A DNA stretch of 64,000 nt, from the NCBI GenBank assembly GCA_945888625.1, contig CAMDAH010000008.1, positions 46,214 through 110,213 of the forward strand, read 5' to 3'. Position numbers and translations under genes: made by a program. This document shows, one piece after another, positions 1 to 8,035 of the stretch; within the stretch, counting starts at the first letter, position 1, and each line of letters starts with the position of its first letter. The stretch comes from Chryseobacterium gleum (GTDB lineage: Bacteria; Bacteroidota; Bacteroidia; Flavobacteriales_D; Crocinitomicaceae). Below the pieces are notes generated by a model that did not search any database, was not told the DNA's origin, and saw only the letters and a list, made by a program, of their open reading frames with translations.

Positions 1-191
1 TTTGGAGCTCCTTCGAATCCAAGCCATTGTGCCTTGAATGCAGTGAAAAGCTCCGCATGTTCATTTAATCCATGATGCGCTGGGTTTATTCCGCCCCAAT
101 TCATAAAAAAAGCAGTGGAATTAGGCGTCATCTGCGCAACGGAATAAGAAGTGCTGAGTAAAAATAGAAAAAAGGTTTTCAAACTTCTCAT
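1..191 (-). CDS. PorP/SprF family T9SS membrane protein (N-terminal part, runs off the window)
   Basis: Only the first 63 codons are inside the window; the gene continues past base 1. The protein begins MRSLKTFFLFLLSTSYSVAQ, a clear signal peptide. It then has an INPAHHG stretch and, further on, FKAQWLGFEGAP. These match the NPA-x-G and R/K-x-QW-x-G-x-x-x-AP signatures at the start of PorP/SprF outer-membrane barrels. In the type IX secretion system such proteins are known to anchor or help secrete cargo carrying a type B C-terminal domain. Its ATG overlaps the stop of the upstream cargo gene (TAATG), so the two are almost certainly translated together. The family call rests on a short stretch, but the context supports it strongly. 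Confidence 0.85.
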   Translation of the reverse strand, partial: MRSLKTFFLFLLSTSYSVAQMTPNSTAFFMNWGGINPAHHGLNEHAELFTAFKAQWLGFEGAP

Positions 192-1021
192 TATCTAATA
201 ATTGTAATGGTTCCTTTTTTCACGCCTAAATCACCCCCTAGATTCAATATATAAAAATAAACACCTTCCGGTAATTCGCGATCATTGTAAAGTCCCGTCC
301 AAGCATTTGTAAAATTATAGGGGCTGGATTTGTAAAGCTCAAAGCCAAAACGATTCATTATCACCATTTCATTCGCCGGATAGTCGTCTATGTTTGGGAT
401 TTGCCAAACATCATTCTTCCCATCTCCATTGGGAGAAAATGTATTGGGAATTTTAAAACTTCCTTTTACAAATACAGTGACATAATCTAATTTTTCGCAG
501 CCATTAAATATCCCTTTTAACATATAAGTAGTGGTTTCCTTTGGACTAGTCGTTGGCTGGAGAATCGTCGGGTTTGAAACTAAAAACCCCGGCGACCAAA
601 GGAATTCATTGGCGCTTGAAACGGCTTGAAATTGTATGGTCGTTCCAGAATCAATGTACAGATCTACACCAGCATCTAAGACAAAACTATTTACAGCTAT
701 GGGCATCGTGCTGGCAGACAGAACAATGGTAGAATCGAATCCATACTGACAAGTCACCTGAACTTCCAATACATCGCCTTGTTGGAATCCAGTTGTGTCA
801 AAAACCAAATTATTCCCCGAATTAACAACTAAGCCATTTAATAGCCAAGAAACCAATGAAATCGAAGGGCAATTCTGTACATTTGCCGAAAAAGAAAGTG
901 CCTCAAGCTCACAAATGGTATCCGTTTGTGGACTTAAATTAACACTAGATGACTGACTATTAACTTGAATTGAATAAAATATAGAAAAGAGAAAAAAGGT
1001 TTTAAAATAGTACTTGTACAT
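191..1021 (-). CDS. Small T9SS type B sorting-domain protein (gliding motility-associated C-terminal domain)
   Basis: Secreted protein of 276 residues. The start is the ATG at 1021; the frame is open to a TTG three codons upstream, but MYKYYFKTFFLFSIFYSIQ already forms a complete signal peptide. Residues 25-185 look like two Ig-like beta domains with no enzyme motif. The last ~85 residues are a type B T9SS sorting domain: IPNTFSPNGDGKNDVW, then a NRFG motif and LPEGVYFYIL, ending KKGTITIIR. Such domains direct export through SprA and attachment to the cell surface. The gene overlaps the porP/sprF-like gene by one base, a pairing well known for large adhesins; this cargo is unusually small. 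The ligand is unknown. Confidence 0.88.
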   Translation of the reverse strand: MYKYYFKTFFLFSIFYSIQVNSQSSSVNLSPQTDTICELEALSFSANVQNCPSISLVSWLLNGLVVNSGNNLVFDTTGFQQGDVLEVQVTCQYGFDSTIVLSASTMPIAVNSFVLDAGVDLYIDSGTTIQFQAVSSANEFLWSPGFLVSNPTILQPTTSPKETTTYMLKGIFNGCEKLDYVTVFVKGSFKIPNTFSPNGDGKNDVWQIPNIDDYPANEMVIMNRFGFELYKSSPYNFTNAWTGLYNDRELPEGVYFYILNLGGDLGVKKGTITIIR

Positions 1022-1143
1022 AAATAACAACGTGTTTCAATTCTTAATAAAATAAATAACAAAAAGAAAAACCACCTATTTTTTTTTCCTATTTTGGCAC
1101 TAAATTAGCTTGTAAAACACGAATATAAATAAAACTAGACTTT

Positions 1144-4100
1144 ATGCGTAAAATATACCTCACAATTATTATAGTATCTTACTTTCTAAATGCTTATTCA
1201 CAGCGCGTTGATTATGATCATACGTCCAAGTGGTTTTTGGGATTTAATGTTGGCGCCACATGGAACTCAACGGATGTTAAGAACCTGACATCTGCCGGAT
1301 GGGGATTCACATTAGGCAAGTCCTATAATTATGACTACGGAAAAATCTTAAGTTTTGATCTTCGAGGAAGATACCTGAGAGGATATTGGTATGGACAAGA
1401 TTTCGACACCACCTCTTTAGCTAATTATTCGGGCGGAGCATTAACTAGCTATAAAGATTCTTTAGGGTTTTCTGTCAATAATTTTCAATCTGATGTGCAT
1501 CGCTTAGCGCTTGAGTTAGCCATTCATGCCAATAAACTCCGCGAAAGGACGGGATTTGACCCTTATATTTTTGGTGGAGTTGGATTAACATGGAATCAAA
1601 CATACGGTGATTTAAAAAATGAATTTGGTGACTATGCCTATGACGACCAATTAAACAATGGAGAGTTAAACTCCAGTATGATCGATAATAACCTAGATGG
1701 TATTTTTGATACCCCCCTCGACGGAAGCAGCGACAAATTCAAGGTTAATTTTATGCCAAGCCTCGGCTTTGGACTAGGTTATCAAGTTGGAAAACGTGTC
1801 TCAATAGGAATCGAGCACAAAACAACCTTTACCCTTGATGATAACTTCGATGGCTATATTTCTACAAGTCCGCGCACAAAAAACGACCGCTACCATTACA
1901 CCTCTTTTTACATTCAATTTAGATTCAGGACAAATGAAAGTACAAATAGCACTAACGAAACGACAAACACAAATACCTCTAACAACATCAATAACTATAA
2001 TACCGCATGTCCAAAGCCAGTTATTACCGTTTCACAAAATACTGTAACTGGTATTAATAATTCCTACCTCTTAGAAGCGACGATCACAAACGTTAATAAT
2101 GCCAATGAAATTACTGTAAGCAACCAAAATGGTGTTAACATTCCTTTTAATTACATTATTAATCAAAACAAATTACAAGCCACAGTATCCTTAATGCCAG
2201 GGGCCAATACGTTTACAATTACCGCTCAAAATAATTGCGGCAAAGAAGTGAAATCGATAACGGTGAATTATAATCCATGTATTAATCCAACGATAATCAT
2301 TACCAACCCAAGTTCTAGAGACATCACTGTAACATCGCCCAGCTATGTGTTTTCTGCTATCGTTCAAAATATTTCTAATCGACAAGGGATTTCATTATTT
2401 GTAAATAATACTAGCATAAGTAATTTTACGTTTAATGCTTCCACGGGTCTAATTCAGAGTAATTTACTATTGAATGCCGGAAGCAATGCAATTCGTGTTG
2501 AAGCGCTCAATAACTGTGGTACGATTTCAGCATCTACAACTATCATTTATAATAATTGTATTGTTCCACAATTACAATTGATTAATCCTTCAGCGTCTGG
2601 ATCAACAGTCAGTACTAGTGCCATTAATATAAAAGTTAATGCAACAGGTTTTATGAATCGAAATGAATTTACCATATTACATAATGGTGTTCAAATTTCA
2701 AACTTTACCATGAATAATAACTTGTTGGAGATTCCCTTGCAACTTTCCCTTGGTTTGAATACCATTACCATTAATGGTACAAATTTATGCGGGTCAGACG
2801 CTACTTCTTTTACTGTTAACTACCAAAATTGTGTCGCACCAATCATTTCATTAATTACGCCGGCAACTAACATCAGTTCAACAATTACGGGAGCTTATCG
2901 ATGTAGAATGAAAGTGGAAAATAGTCAGCAAAACAATATCCAAGTAATGCTAAATAATCAGCAGATTACCAACTTTACATACAATGCTGCTACCAAAATA
3001 CTAGAAGCTAGTTTGACCTTAATTACTGGAGCGAATACCATCGTGATTAACGCAAGCAACCCATGTGGAACAGATGTAGAAACCATCTATATCAATAACG
3101 AGAATTGTAAAAGTCCAACCGTAGTAATAAATGGGACAAACAATGCTACAGTCGTAAATTCCTCCTACACTTGGACGGCACAAATTCAAAATATTGCTAA
3201 CGCACAGGGGATTTCAGTAAGTCATAATGGCAATCCAATAAATTTTGACTATTCCAATGGAGTAGTTACTTGTTTCTCGACTTTACAACTTGGCAATAAT
3301 ACATTTCTCGTTAGCGCTAAAAACGGATGTGGCAAAGACAGCAAGAGTTTAACTGTAGAATTAATTAAATGTGAACAACCCAGCGTCTTAATAAACGGAG
3401 AGTCAGGATCAACAGTAACTTCTTCTGTTTATTTATTAAGTGCCAATGTAATAAATATGGCTTCAGCGCAAGGATTAACACTTACATTCAACGGTACTCC
3501 GGTTAATAACTTCACCTATCTAAATAACGAGCTTTCAGCGAACATTAATTTAATTCCTGGGGAGAATACATTTGTATTAAGCGCTATCAATGCCTGCGGT
3601 AATGCTACAGAAACATTTATAATCTATTACAATCAATGTGATGCACCTATCGTTACCTTGACTGCTGATTTGCCTAATAATTCAATTACAGAAGCGACCA
3701 ACTTAACCTTGAATGCTTCCATTGCAAATTATGACAATCAAACGGTAATTCAGGTTACTAAAAATGGTAATATATTAAATGGCTATACCAACGTTAACGG
3801 CCAAATTTCCGGCACTATCAATTTACCATTGGGAATTACCACACTAATTGTTACTGCCTCCAACCAATGTGGGCAAGACACAAAGACTTATGTCATTAAC
3901 AGATGTAAAGCCGCAACTATAACATTAAGTATCCCGAATAATGAGAATTCAAATACCTCAACTTCAAGTTCTTTCATTCAGCTTAATTTAGCAAATGTTG
4001 AAAATATTAATATGGTTACTGTTACACAGAATGGCCTTGCATTAACAAATTTAACACTCTCTACAACTATTTTAGGAGGGGCGGTAACCTTACAACCTGG

Positions 4101-4482
4101 CACCAATACATTCTTTGTTAGTGTAAATACACCTTGCGGTATGGTAACGAAGACCTTTGTGATATTTTACTCCCTAGAAAATAATGGAAATATTATCCCG
4201 CCAAAAGAATCCGGGAATAATGGGGAAGAAAAATCTAATGAGCCAATAACGCCAGTTAAACCAAAACCCGTAACACCAAAACCTGTTACCCCTGAACCGG
4301 TGAAACCCGTAACACCAAAACCTGTTACCCCTGAACCTGTGAAACCCGTAACACCAAAACCTGTTACCCCTGAACCGGTGAAACCTGTTACCCCAAAACC
4401 AGTGAAACCCGTTAAACCTGAAAAACCAATTAAACCAGTTCCGGAACAAAAGAAACCTGAAGAAAAAGGCGGGGGCAAGTAG
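1144..4482 (+). CDS. Large surface protein: N-terminal outer-membrane barrel, eight Cys-framed repeats, K/P/V/T-rich tail
   Basis: Predicted envelope protein of 1112 residues with a signal peptide (residues 1-19). Residues ~25-260 resemble a porin-like barrel: alternating aromatic strands ending in HYTSFYIQFRFR, plus an acidic DNNLDGIFDTPLDG loop that could bind calcium. A Ser/Thr/Asn linker (~262-285) follows. Then come eight repeats of ~88-92 residues (~287-1012). Each starts at or near a Cys-x-x-(P) and contains G-x-N-x-(F/I/L) and N-x-CG before the next repeat. The tail (~1030-1112) is almost only K, P, V, T and E, partly encoded by a 39-bp tandem repeat. No T9SS sorting domain is visible, so the barrel probably anchors it. 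It resembles an adhesin or envelope-linking protein, but no function is recognised. Confidence 0.8.
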   Translation: MRKIYLTIIIVSYFLNAYSQRVDYDHTSKWFLGFNVGATWNSTDVKNLTSAGWGFTLGKSYNYDYGKILSFDLRGRYLRGYWYGQDFDTTSLANYSGGALTSYKDSLGFSVNNFQSDVHRLALELAIHANKLRERTGFDPYIFGGVGLTWNQTYGDLKNEFGDYAYDDQLNNGELNSSMIDNNLDGIFDTPLDGSSDKFKVNFMPSLGFGLGYQVGKRVSIGIEHKTTFTLDDNFDGYISTSPRTKNDRYHYTSFYIQFRFRTNESTNSTNETTNTNTSNNINNYNTACPKPVITVSQNTVTGINNSYLLEATITNVNNANEITVSNQNGVNIPFNYIINQNKLQATVSLMPGANTFTITAQNNCGKEVKSITVNYNPCINPTIIITNPSSRDITVTSPSYVFSAIVQNISNRQGISLFVNNTSISNFTFNASTGLIQSNLLLNAGSNAIRVEALNNCGTISASTTIIYNNCIVPQLQLINPSASGSTVSTSAINIKVNATGFMNRNEFTILHNGVQISNFTMNNNLLEIPLQLSLGLNTITINGTNLCGSDATSFTVNYQNCVAPIISLITPATNISSTITGAYRCRMKVENSQQNNIQVMLNNQQITNFTYNAATKILEASLTLITGANTIVINASNPCGTDVETIYINNENCKSPTVVINGTNNATVVNSSYTWTAQIQNIANAQGISVSHNGNPINFDYSNGVVTCFSTLQLGNNTFLVSAKNGCGKDSKSLTVELIKCEQPSVLINGESGSTVTSSVYLLSANVINMASAQGLTLTFNGTPVNNFTYLNNELSANINLIPGENTFVLSAINACGNATETFIIYYNQCDAPIVTLTADLPNNSITEATNLTLNASIANYDNQTVIQVTKNGNILNGYTNVNGQISGTINLPLGITTLIVTASNQCGQDTKTYVINRCKAATITLSIPNNENSNTSTSSSFIQLNLANVENINMVTVTQNGLALTNLTLSTTILGGAVTLQPGTNTFFVSVNTPCGMVTKTFVIFYSLENNGNIIPPKESGNNGEEKSNEPITPVKPKPVTPKPVTPEPVKPVTPKPVTPEPVKPVTPKPVTPEPVKPVTPKPVKPVKPEKPIKPVPEQKKPEEKGGGK
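4267..4383 (+). repeat. 39-bp in-frame tandem repeat, three copies
   Basis: Three copies of a 39-bp unit begin at 4267, 4306 and 4345, each encoding PVTPKPVTPEPVK. They are nearly identical at DNA level: copy 2 has cctgtg where copies 1 and 3 have ccggtg. Partial units flank them on both sides. The period is a multiple of three, so copy-number change would lengthen or shorten the tail without breaking the frame. Confidence 0.92.
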
Positions 4483-4555
4483 CAGCACTTATATTATAAT
4501 TTGCTTTTCAAAACCAATACAAATTAGTATATTCGCGCCTTAAGAAAATTACATT

Positions 4556-6790
4556 ATGGCAATTATTGGAAAAATTCGTGAAAAATCTGGGTTACTAGTT
4601 GGTATTGTTGGATTAGCTTTATTAGCATTCGTTTTGGGCGACTATCAAAGTATGTTCGGTAGCACCGAAGGTAAATTTGGTATCGGCCTTGTTTATGGTG
4701 ATAAAGTAAACATGGATAATTATGCTGCTCTTAGCGCTCGAGTTCAAGAGCAAGATCGTTCACAAGCTAGCCAAGAACAGAAAGAATTTGGCGATGCAGA
4801 AATGGCAGCCGCAAGTGACAAAGCTTGGAACTTTATGGTTGACTCGATTATTTTGCACAAAGAATACGAAGCCTTAGGAATCAGTGTTTCAGATAAAGAA
4901 TTTAATGCCTACCTGCTTGCTACTGACGGCTTTCCTGTATTGCAGGATTTAGCAAAATTTTTTACCGATTCAATTACCGGAGCTGTTTCTGAACAATCCA
5001 CTATTTCGGGACGGCAGAAATTACAAGAAACCATTACGCAACTTAAAACAAGCAAAGAGGCAGGCGCAAAGCAACAATGGGAAGGAACAAAAAAATACTA
5101 TTCTGATCGGAGGAAACAAGAAAAATATTTTGCCCTATTAGATCAAGGAATCTACGTAACAAAATTAGAGGCAAAGCAAGAATATCTGGCACAAAAAGAG
5201 GTTAAAAATATTTCGTTTGTTCAGAGACCTTTTAGTGAAATCAATGATTCAGATGCTGGTATTAAAGTAAAAGAGAATGAGATACAAGCGTACTTCGACC
5301 AACATAAAAAAGAGGCGAAGTACCAAAATAGAGTGGCATCTCGCGAGGTGAAGATTTTTGAGGTTTCTGTTCTTCCTTCAAAACAAGATTCCGCGAATTT
5401 CTCCCAAGTGATAATGAAACTTAAGGCTGACTTTTTAACTTCCACAAATGACTCCTTATTTGTAATGAAAGAGAGTGAGAATAAAATGTATTTTGGTGAC
5501 AAAAGAGGTACAGCGGTACCAAAAGGAAATGAAAAAGCAAATAGGTTTGCCAGTTACCCACCAGATTACGATACTATTTTCAAGCGAGCAGCCATTGGTG
5601 AATTGGTAGGTCCCTATTCCATGGATGGTAAAATGTATGTTTCCAAAGTAATTGGATTTACGCCGTCAAAACTTAAAGCTAGGCATTTGTTAATTGCAAC
5701 AAACGGCACGACAGATGTCAATTTAATAGCTGCTAAGCGAAAAACAGCCGATAGCTTATTAAAAATAATTAACAAGGACAATTTTACTGAATTAGTTGCA
5801 AAATACAGCCAAGACCCCGGGTCTAAAGATAAAGGTGGATTGTATGAAAACTTCCTAGAGGGAGAAATGGTAAGTGAATTTGGTGGTTTTTGTGCATCTA
5901 ATCCAGTTGGAAAAATAGCCGTAGTAAAAACCGACTTTGGATTTCACATTATTGAAATTTTAGAAAAAGGTTCGTCAAAGTTTCCTGTACTAACCACCAT
6001 TGAAAAAACCTTTAAGGCATCCGAAGAGTCCACTACCAATAAAGACGATGAAATCAATGATTTGCTTTACAAATTAGATCAAAAAATAACAAAATTAGAT
6101 GATGCTTCGAAAAAAATCGCAGCTTTTGATACCATTGTAAGACGTGCAAATTATTTTGTTAGGCCTATACTTATTGAAGACAATGATCCCAAAATTTTTG
6201 GTTTAAACAGTGAGCTAGCTGTTGATAAAATCTTAGAATTAGCTTACTCAGAAGACGTTGCTGTAGGCACTTTAATTTCTTATCCGATAAAAGATAAAGA
6301 AAAGTATATCCTAGCCATCGTTTCAGCCATCAAAGAACAAGGAACTCCTTTGTACGAGCATGTTAGAAGTCAGATGGAAAAAGAATTAATTGAAGAAAAG
6401 AAAGCAAAAAGGTTGATGAATCAAATGTCAAAATCTAAAAATTTGGCTGTTCTTGCAAAAAAGGGTAATACCGTAGTAAACGAGGCACAAATCACCTTTG
6501 GGAATCCTTCAATGGGTAACATAGGTTATGAGCCAGAAATTGTCGGGGCTTTGTTCTCAACTATCAAGGATGGCCAAACTACCATCCCGTTAAAAGGAAA
6601 TGCAGGGGTATATACCATTAAAGTAGTAAAAACCGTAAAGGCGCCAGCAACAAATAATTATAAAGCAGAACGAGACCAGCTGTACAATGCTGCAAAAAGT
6701 GCTTTTCAAGGCGAAGTACTTTCATCGCTCAAGAAAAAAGCAGATGTTATCGACAACCGCAGGCTTTATAACCTTCGAGTGAGACTTTAA
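4556..6790 (+). CDS. ppiD: PpiD/SurA-like peptidyl-prolyl cis-trans isomerase (parvulin type)
   Basis: Membrane-anchored periplasmic folding factor of 744 residues. The first ~10 residues are basic (MAIIGKIREKSG) and a single membrane helix follows (~11-30). A SurA-N-like helical region spans ~35-230. A parvulin (PPIC) domain lies at ~370-475 with the typical LKARHLLI start, a FTELVAKYSQDPGSKDKGG stretch and FGFHIIEI end. A further region (~480-740) resembles a degenerate second isomerase and chaperone segment. The architecture matches Bacteroidota PpiD-like proteins, which help outer-membrane and secreted proteins fold at the inner-membrane exit. That fits a region rich in exported proteins. 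It is transcribed alone; a TATATTCG sequence at 4528-4535 is one base off the -7 consensus. Confidence 0.85.
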   Translation: MAIIGKIREKSGLLVGIVGLALLAFVLGDYQSMFGSTEGKFGIGLVYGDKVNMDNYAALSARVQEQDRSQASQEQKEFGDAEMAAASDKAWNFMVDSIILHKEYEALGISVSDKEFNAYLLATDGFPVLQDLAKFFTDSITGAVSEQSTISGRQKLQETITQLKTSKEAGAKQQWEGTKKYYSDRRKQEKYFALLDQGIYVTKLEAKQEYLAQKEVKNISFVQRPFSEINDSDAGIKVKENEIQAYFDQHKKEAKYQNRVASREVKIFEVSVLPSKQDSANFSQVIMKLKADFLTSTNDSLFVMKESENKMYFGDKRGTAVPKGNEKANRFASYPPDYDTIFKRAAIGELVGPYSMDGKMYVSKVIGFTPSKLKARHLLIATNGTTDVNLIAAKRKTADSLLKIINKDNFTELVAKYSQDPGSKDKGGLYENFLEGEMVSEFGGFCASNPVGKIAVVKTDFGFHIIEILEKGSSKFPVLTTIEKTFKASEESTTNKDDEINDLLYKLDQKITKLDDASKKIAAFDTIVRRANYFVRPILIEDNDPKIFGLNSELAVDKILELAYSEDVAVGTLISYPIKDKEKYILAIVSAIKEQGTPLYEHVRSQMEKELIEEKKAKRLMNQMSKSKNLAVLAKKGNTVVNEAQITFGNPSMGNIGYEPEIVGALFSTIKDGQTTIPLKGNAGVYTIKVVKTVKAPATNNYKAERDQLYNAAKSAFQGEVLSSLKKKADVIDNRRLYNLRVRL

Positions 6791-6821
6791 TCAAACGCTT
6801 AACAACAAGTTAATTATTGTT

Positions 6822-7907
6822 TTACTGTTTTCTTATCAGAAATTCATCCGCAATCCCTATAACAAACTTTCCAATTGTTGGATCAGGTTTGTAATAATCG
6901 GTTGAAATTAGTTGTGCATTTGATCTCATTGCAGCTTCAAACCTTTGATAACTATTTATTCTAGCCTCTAATGTTCCTGCATCTGTTCTTGTTCGAACCA
7001 TGTAATCATTTGTCAACCTCTTAATATCCATTTCGTTACCTAAGGGGTCATTTCGCAATAAGAAAATCACATTGTCGTCTGTTAGTTCACCATAAACAAA
7101 TAGTGGACGCGACTCCTTTCCGGTGTATAATTCAGGGTTATATCCTTCCATAATAAAGAAAATTTTGCCCCTACAAGATGATAAAAGCGGCCATCCCTCG
7201 GTTCTTATTCTCGCCCGTAAAGAAATGTAATCTTTTCTAAAATCAGATGGCATAAACAATTGCTCGGCATTAAAATTGGCAAGCACTACGCTATCTAACA
7301 AATTATAGGTCTCCGCTGTAAATTGCGTTGCGCGTTTAAATCCAAGGTGTCTTAAAGTAGCTGAAGCATCAGCAGGACTGTCGTTTTTAAGCTCCAAATT
7401 AATAAAAATCGGACAATGTAATGGATGCATTTCGCTCCACATACGAATTTCAACTAAAGCTGATTCGAGCGTAAAATAATTTGTTTCGTAGTCAATATCA
7501 GCAATATGAAGTAGTTTGAAACCGGGAACATTTAATTCCGCTTGATCTAATTTATTCTTTAGCCCGCAGATAAAAGCATTTACTTTTGGTTTAGAAAACT
7601 TTCCACCCTTAGCGTCAAAATAAATATCTAACTCAAATCCTCGAATGCCGTAATTAGTAAGTTGGCTACTCAATAATTCGTGACCATAATCCAATTGTAT
7701 AGGGTCATTTTCTTCGCCGAGCTTATTTTTAACTTTCGCCAAAAACAACATCACCTTGGGATGTGGTTTTTTCTTGTAACTATTGTGCGAAGCAAGAATG
7801 CGGATATCATTAAGATATAAAGCTTTCGTTTCTTGAGAAAAGGAGATAACACTTGTAAATTTGGTTAACAAAAAAATACAAACAAAATAAATAAATACGT
7901 CTTTCAT
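6822..7907 (-). CDS. Secreted Ca2+-dependent phosphoinositide phospholipase C-like phosphodiesterase
   Basis: Exported enzyme of 361 residues. The frame is open further upstream to a GTG, but the ATG at 7907 gives a clean signal peptide (MKDVFIYFVCIFLLTKF...), so I start there. The mature part opens with NDIRILASHNSYK, whose His matches the first catalytic His of PI-PLC-like enzymes. Further on come YGIRGFELDIYFD (metal and barrel residues), FKLLHIADIDYE and CPIFINLELK. This order fits the bacterial Ca2+-dependent PI-PLC-like family, a TIM-barrel phosphodiesterase. The true substrate is unknown; phosphoinositides are rare in bacteria, so a phosphodiester in the environment or a host lipid is possible. 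It is convergent with ppiD, 31 bp apart. Confidence 0.8.
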   Translation of the reverse strand: MKDVFIYFVCIFLLTKFTSVISFSQETKALYLNDIRILASHNSYKKKPHPKVMLFLAKVKNKLGEENDPIQLDYGHELLSSQLTNYGIRGFELDIYFDAKGGKFSKPKVNAFICGLKNKLDQAELNVPGFKLLHIADIDYETNYFTLESALVEIRMWSEMHPLHCPIFINLELKNDSPADASATLRHLGFKRATQFTAETYNLLDSVVLANFNAEQLFMPSDFRKDYISLRARIRTEGWPLLSSCRGKIFFIMEGYNPELYTGKESRPLFVYGELTDDNVIFLLRNDPLGNEMDIKRLTNDYMVRTRTDAGTLEARINSYQRFEAAMRSNAQLISTDYYKPDPTIGKFVIGIADEFLIRKQ

Positions 7908-8024
7908 AAGCACTTCATTAAAACAATCAACTAAAAAAACCCTTCTAAGCACTCAAACCACTAATGCTCATTGTATTTAACTTTAAAATAATATCTAAAG
8001 TAAGGTTTTGAATAGGGAAATACT

Positions 8025-8032
8025 TACTTTTG
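8025..8032 (+). promoter_or_regulatory. -7 promoter box TACTTTTG three bases from the start codon
   Basis: TACTTTTG matches the Bacteroidota -7 consensus TAnnTTTG exactly. Only three bases separate it from the ATG at 8036, which predicts transcription starting at or beside the start codon. No good -33 TTG is present at the usual spacing, so the call is moderate. Confidence 0.5.
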
Positions 8033-8035
8033 ATT

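Noticed and set aside
1089..1098. TATTTTGG as promoter of the gene at 1144
   Set aside because: It does not fit TAnnTTTG (spacing is one base short) and no -33 TTG is in place.
4167..4488. Two long open frames on the minus strand opposite the K/P/V/T tail
   Set aside because: They arise from the 39-bp repeat, which has no stops in several frames. The encoded FGVTGFTG or FWGNRF repeats have no signal, start context or homologue.
6791..6821. AT-rich inverted repeat between ppiD and the PLC-like gene as terminator
   Set aside because: The arms (AACAA/TTGTT) are too short and the loop too long for a convincing hairpin.
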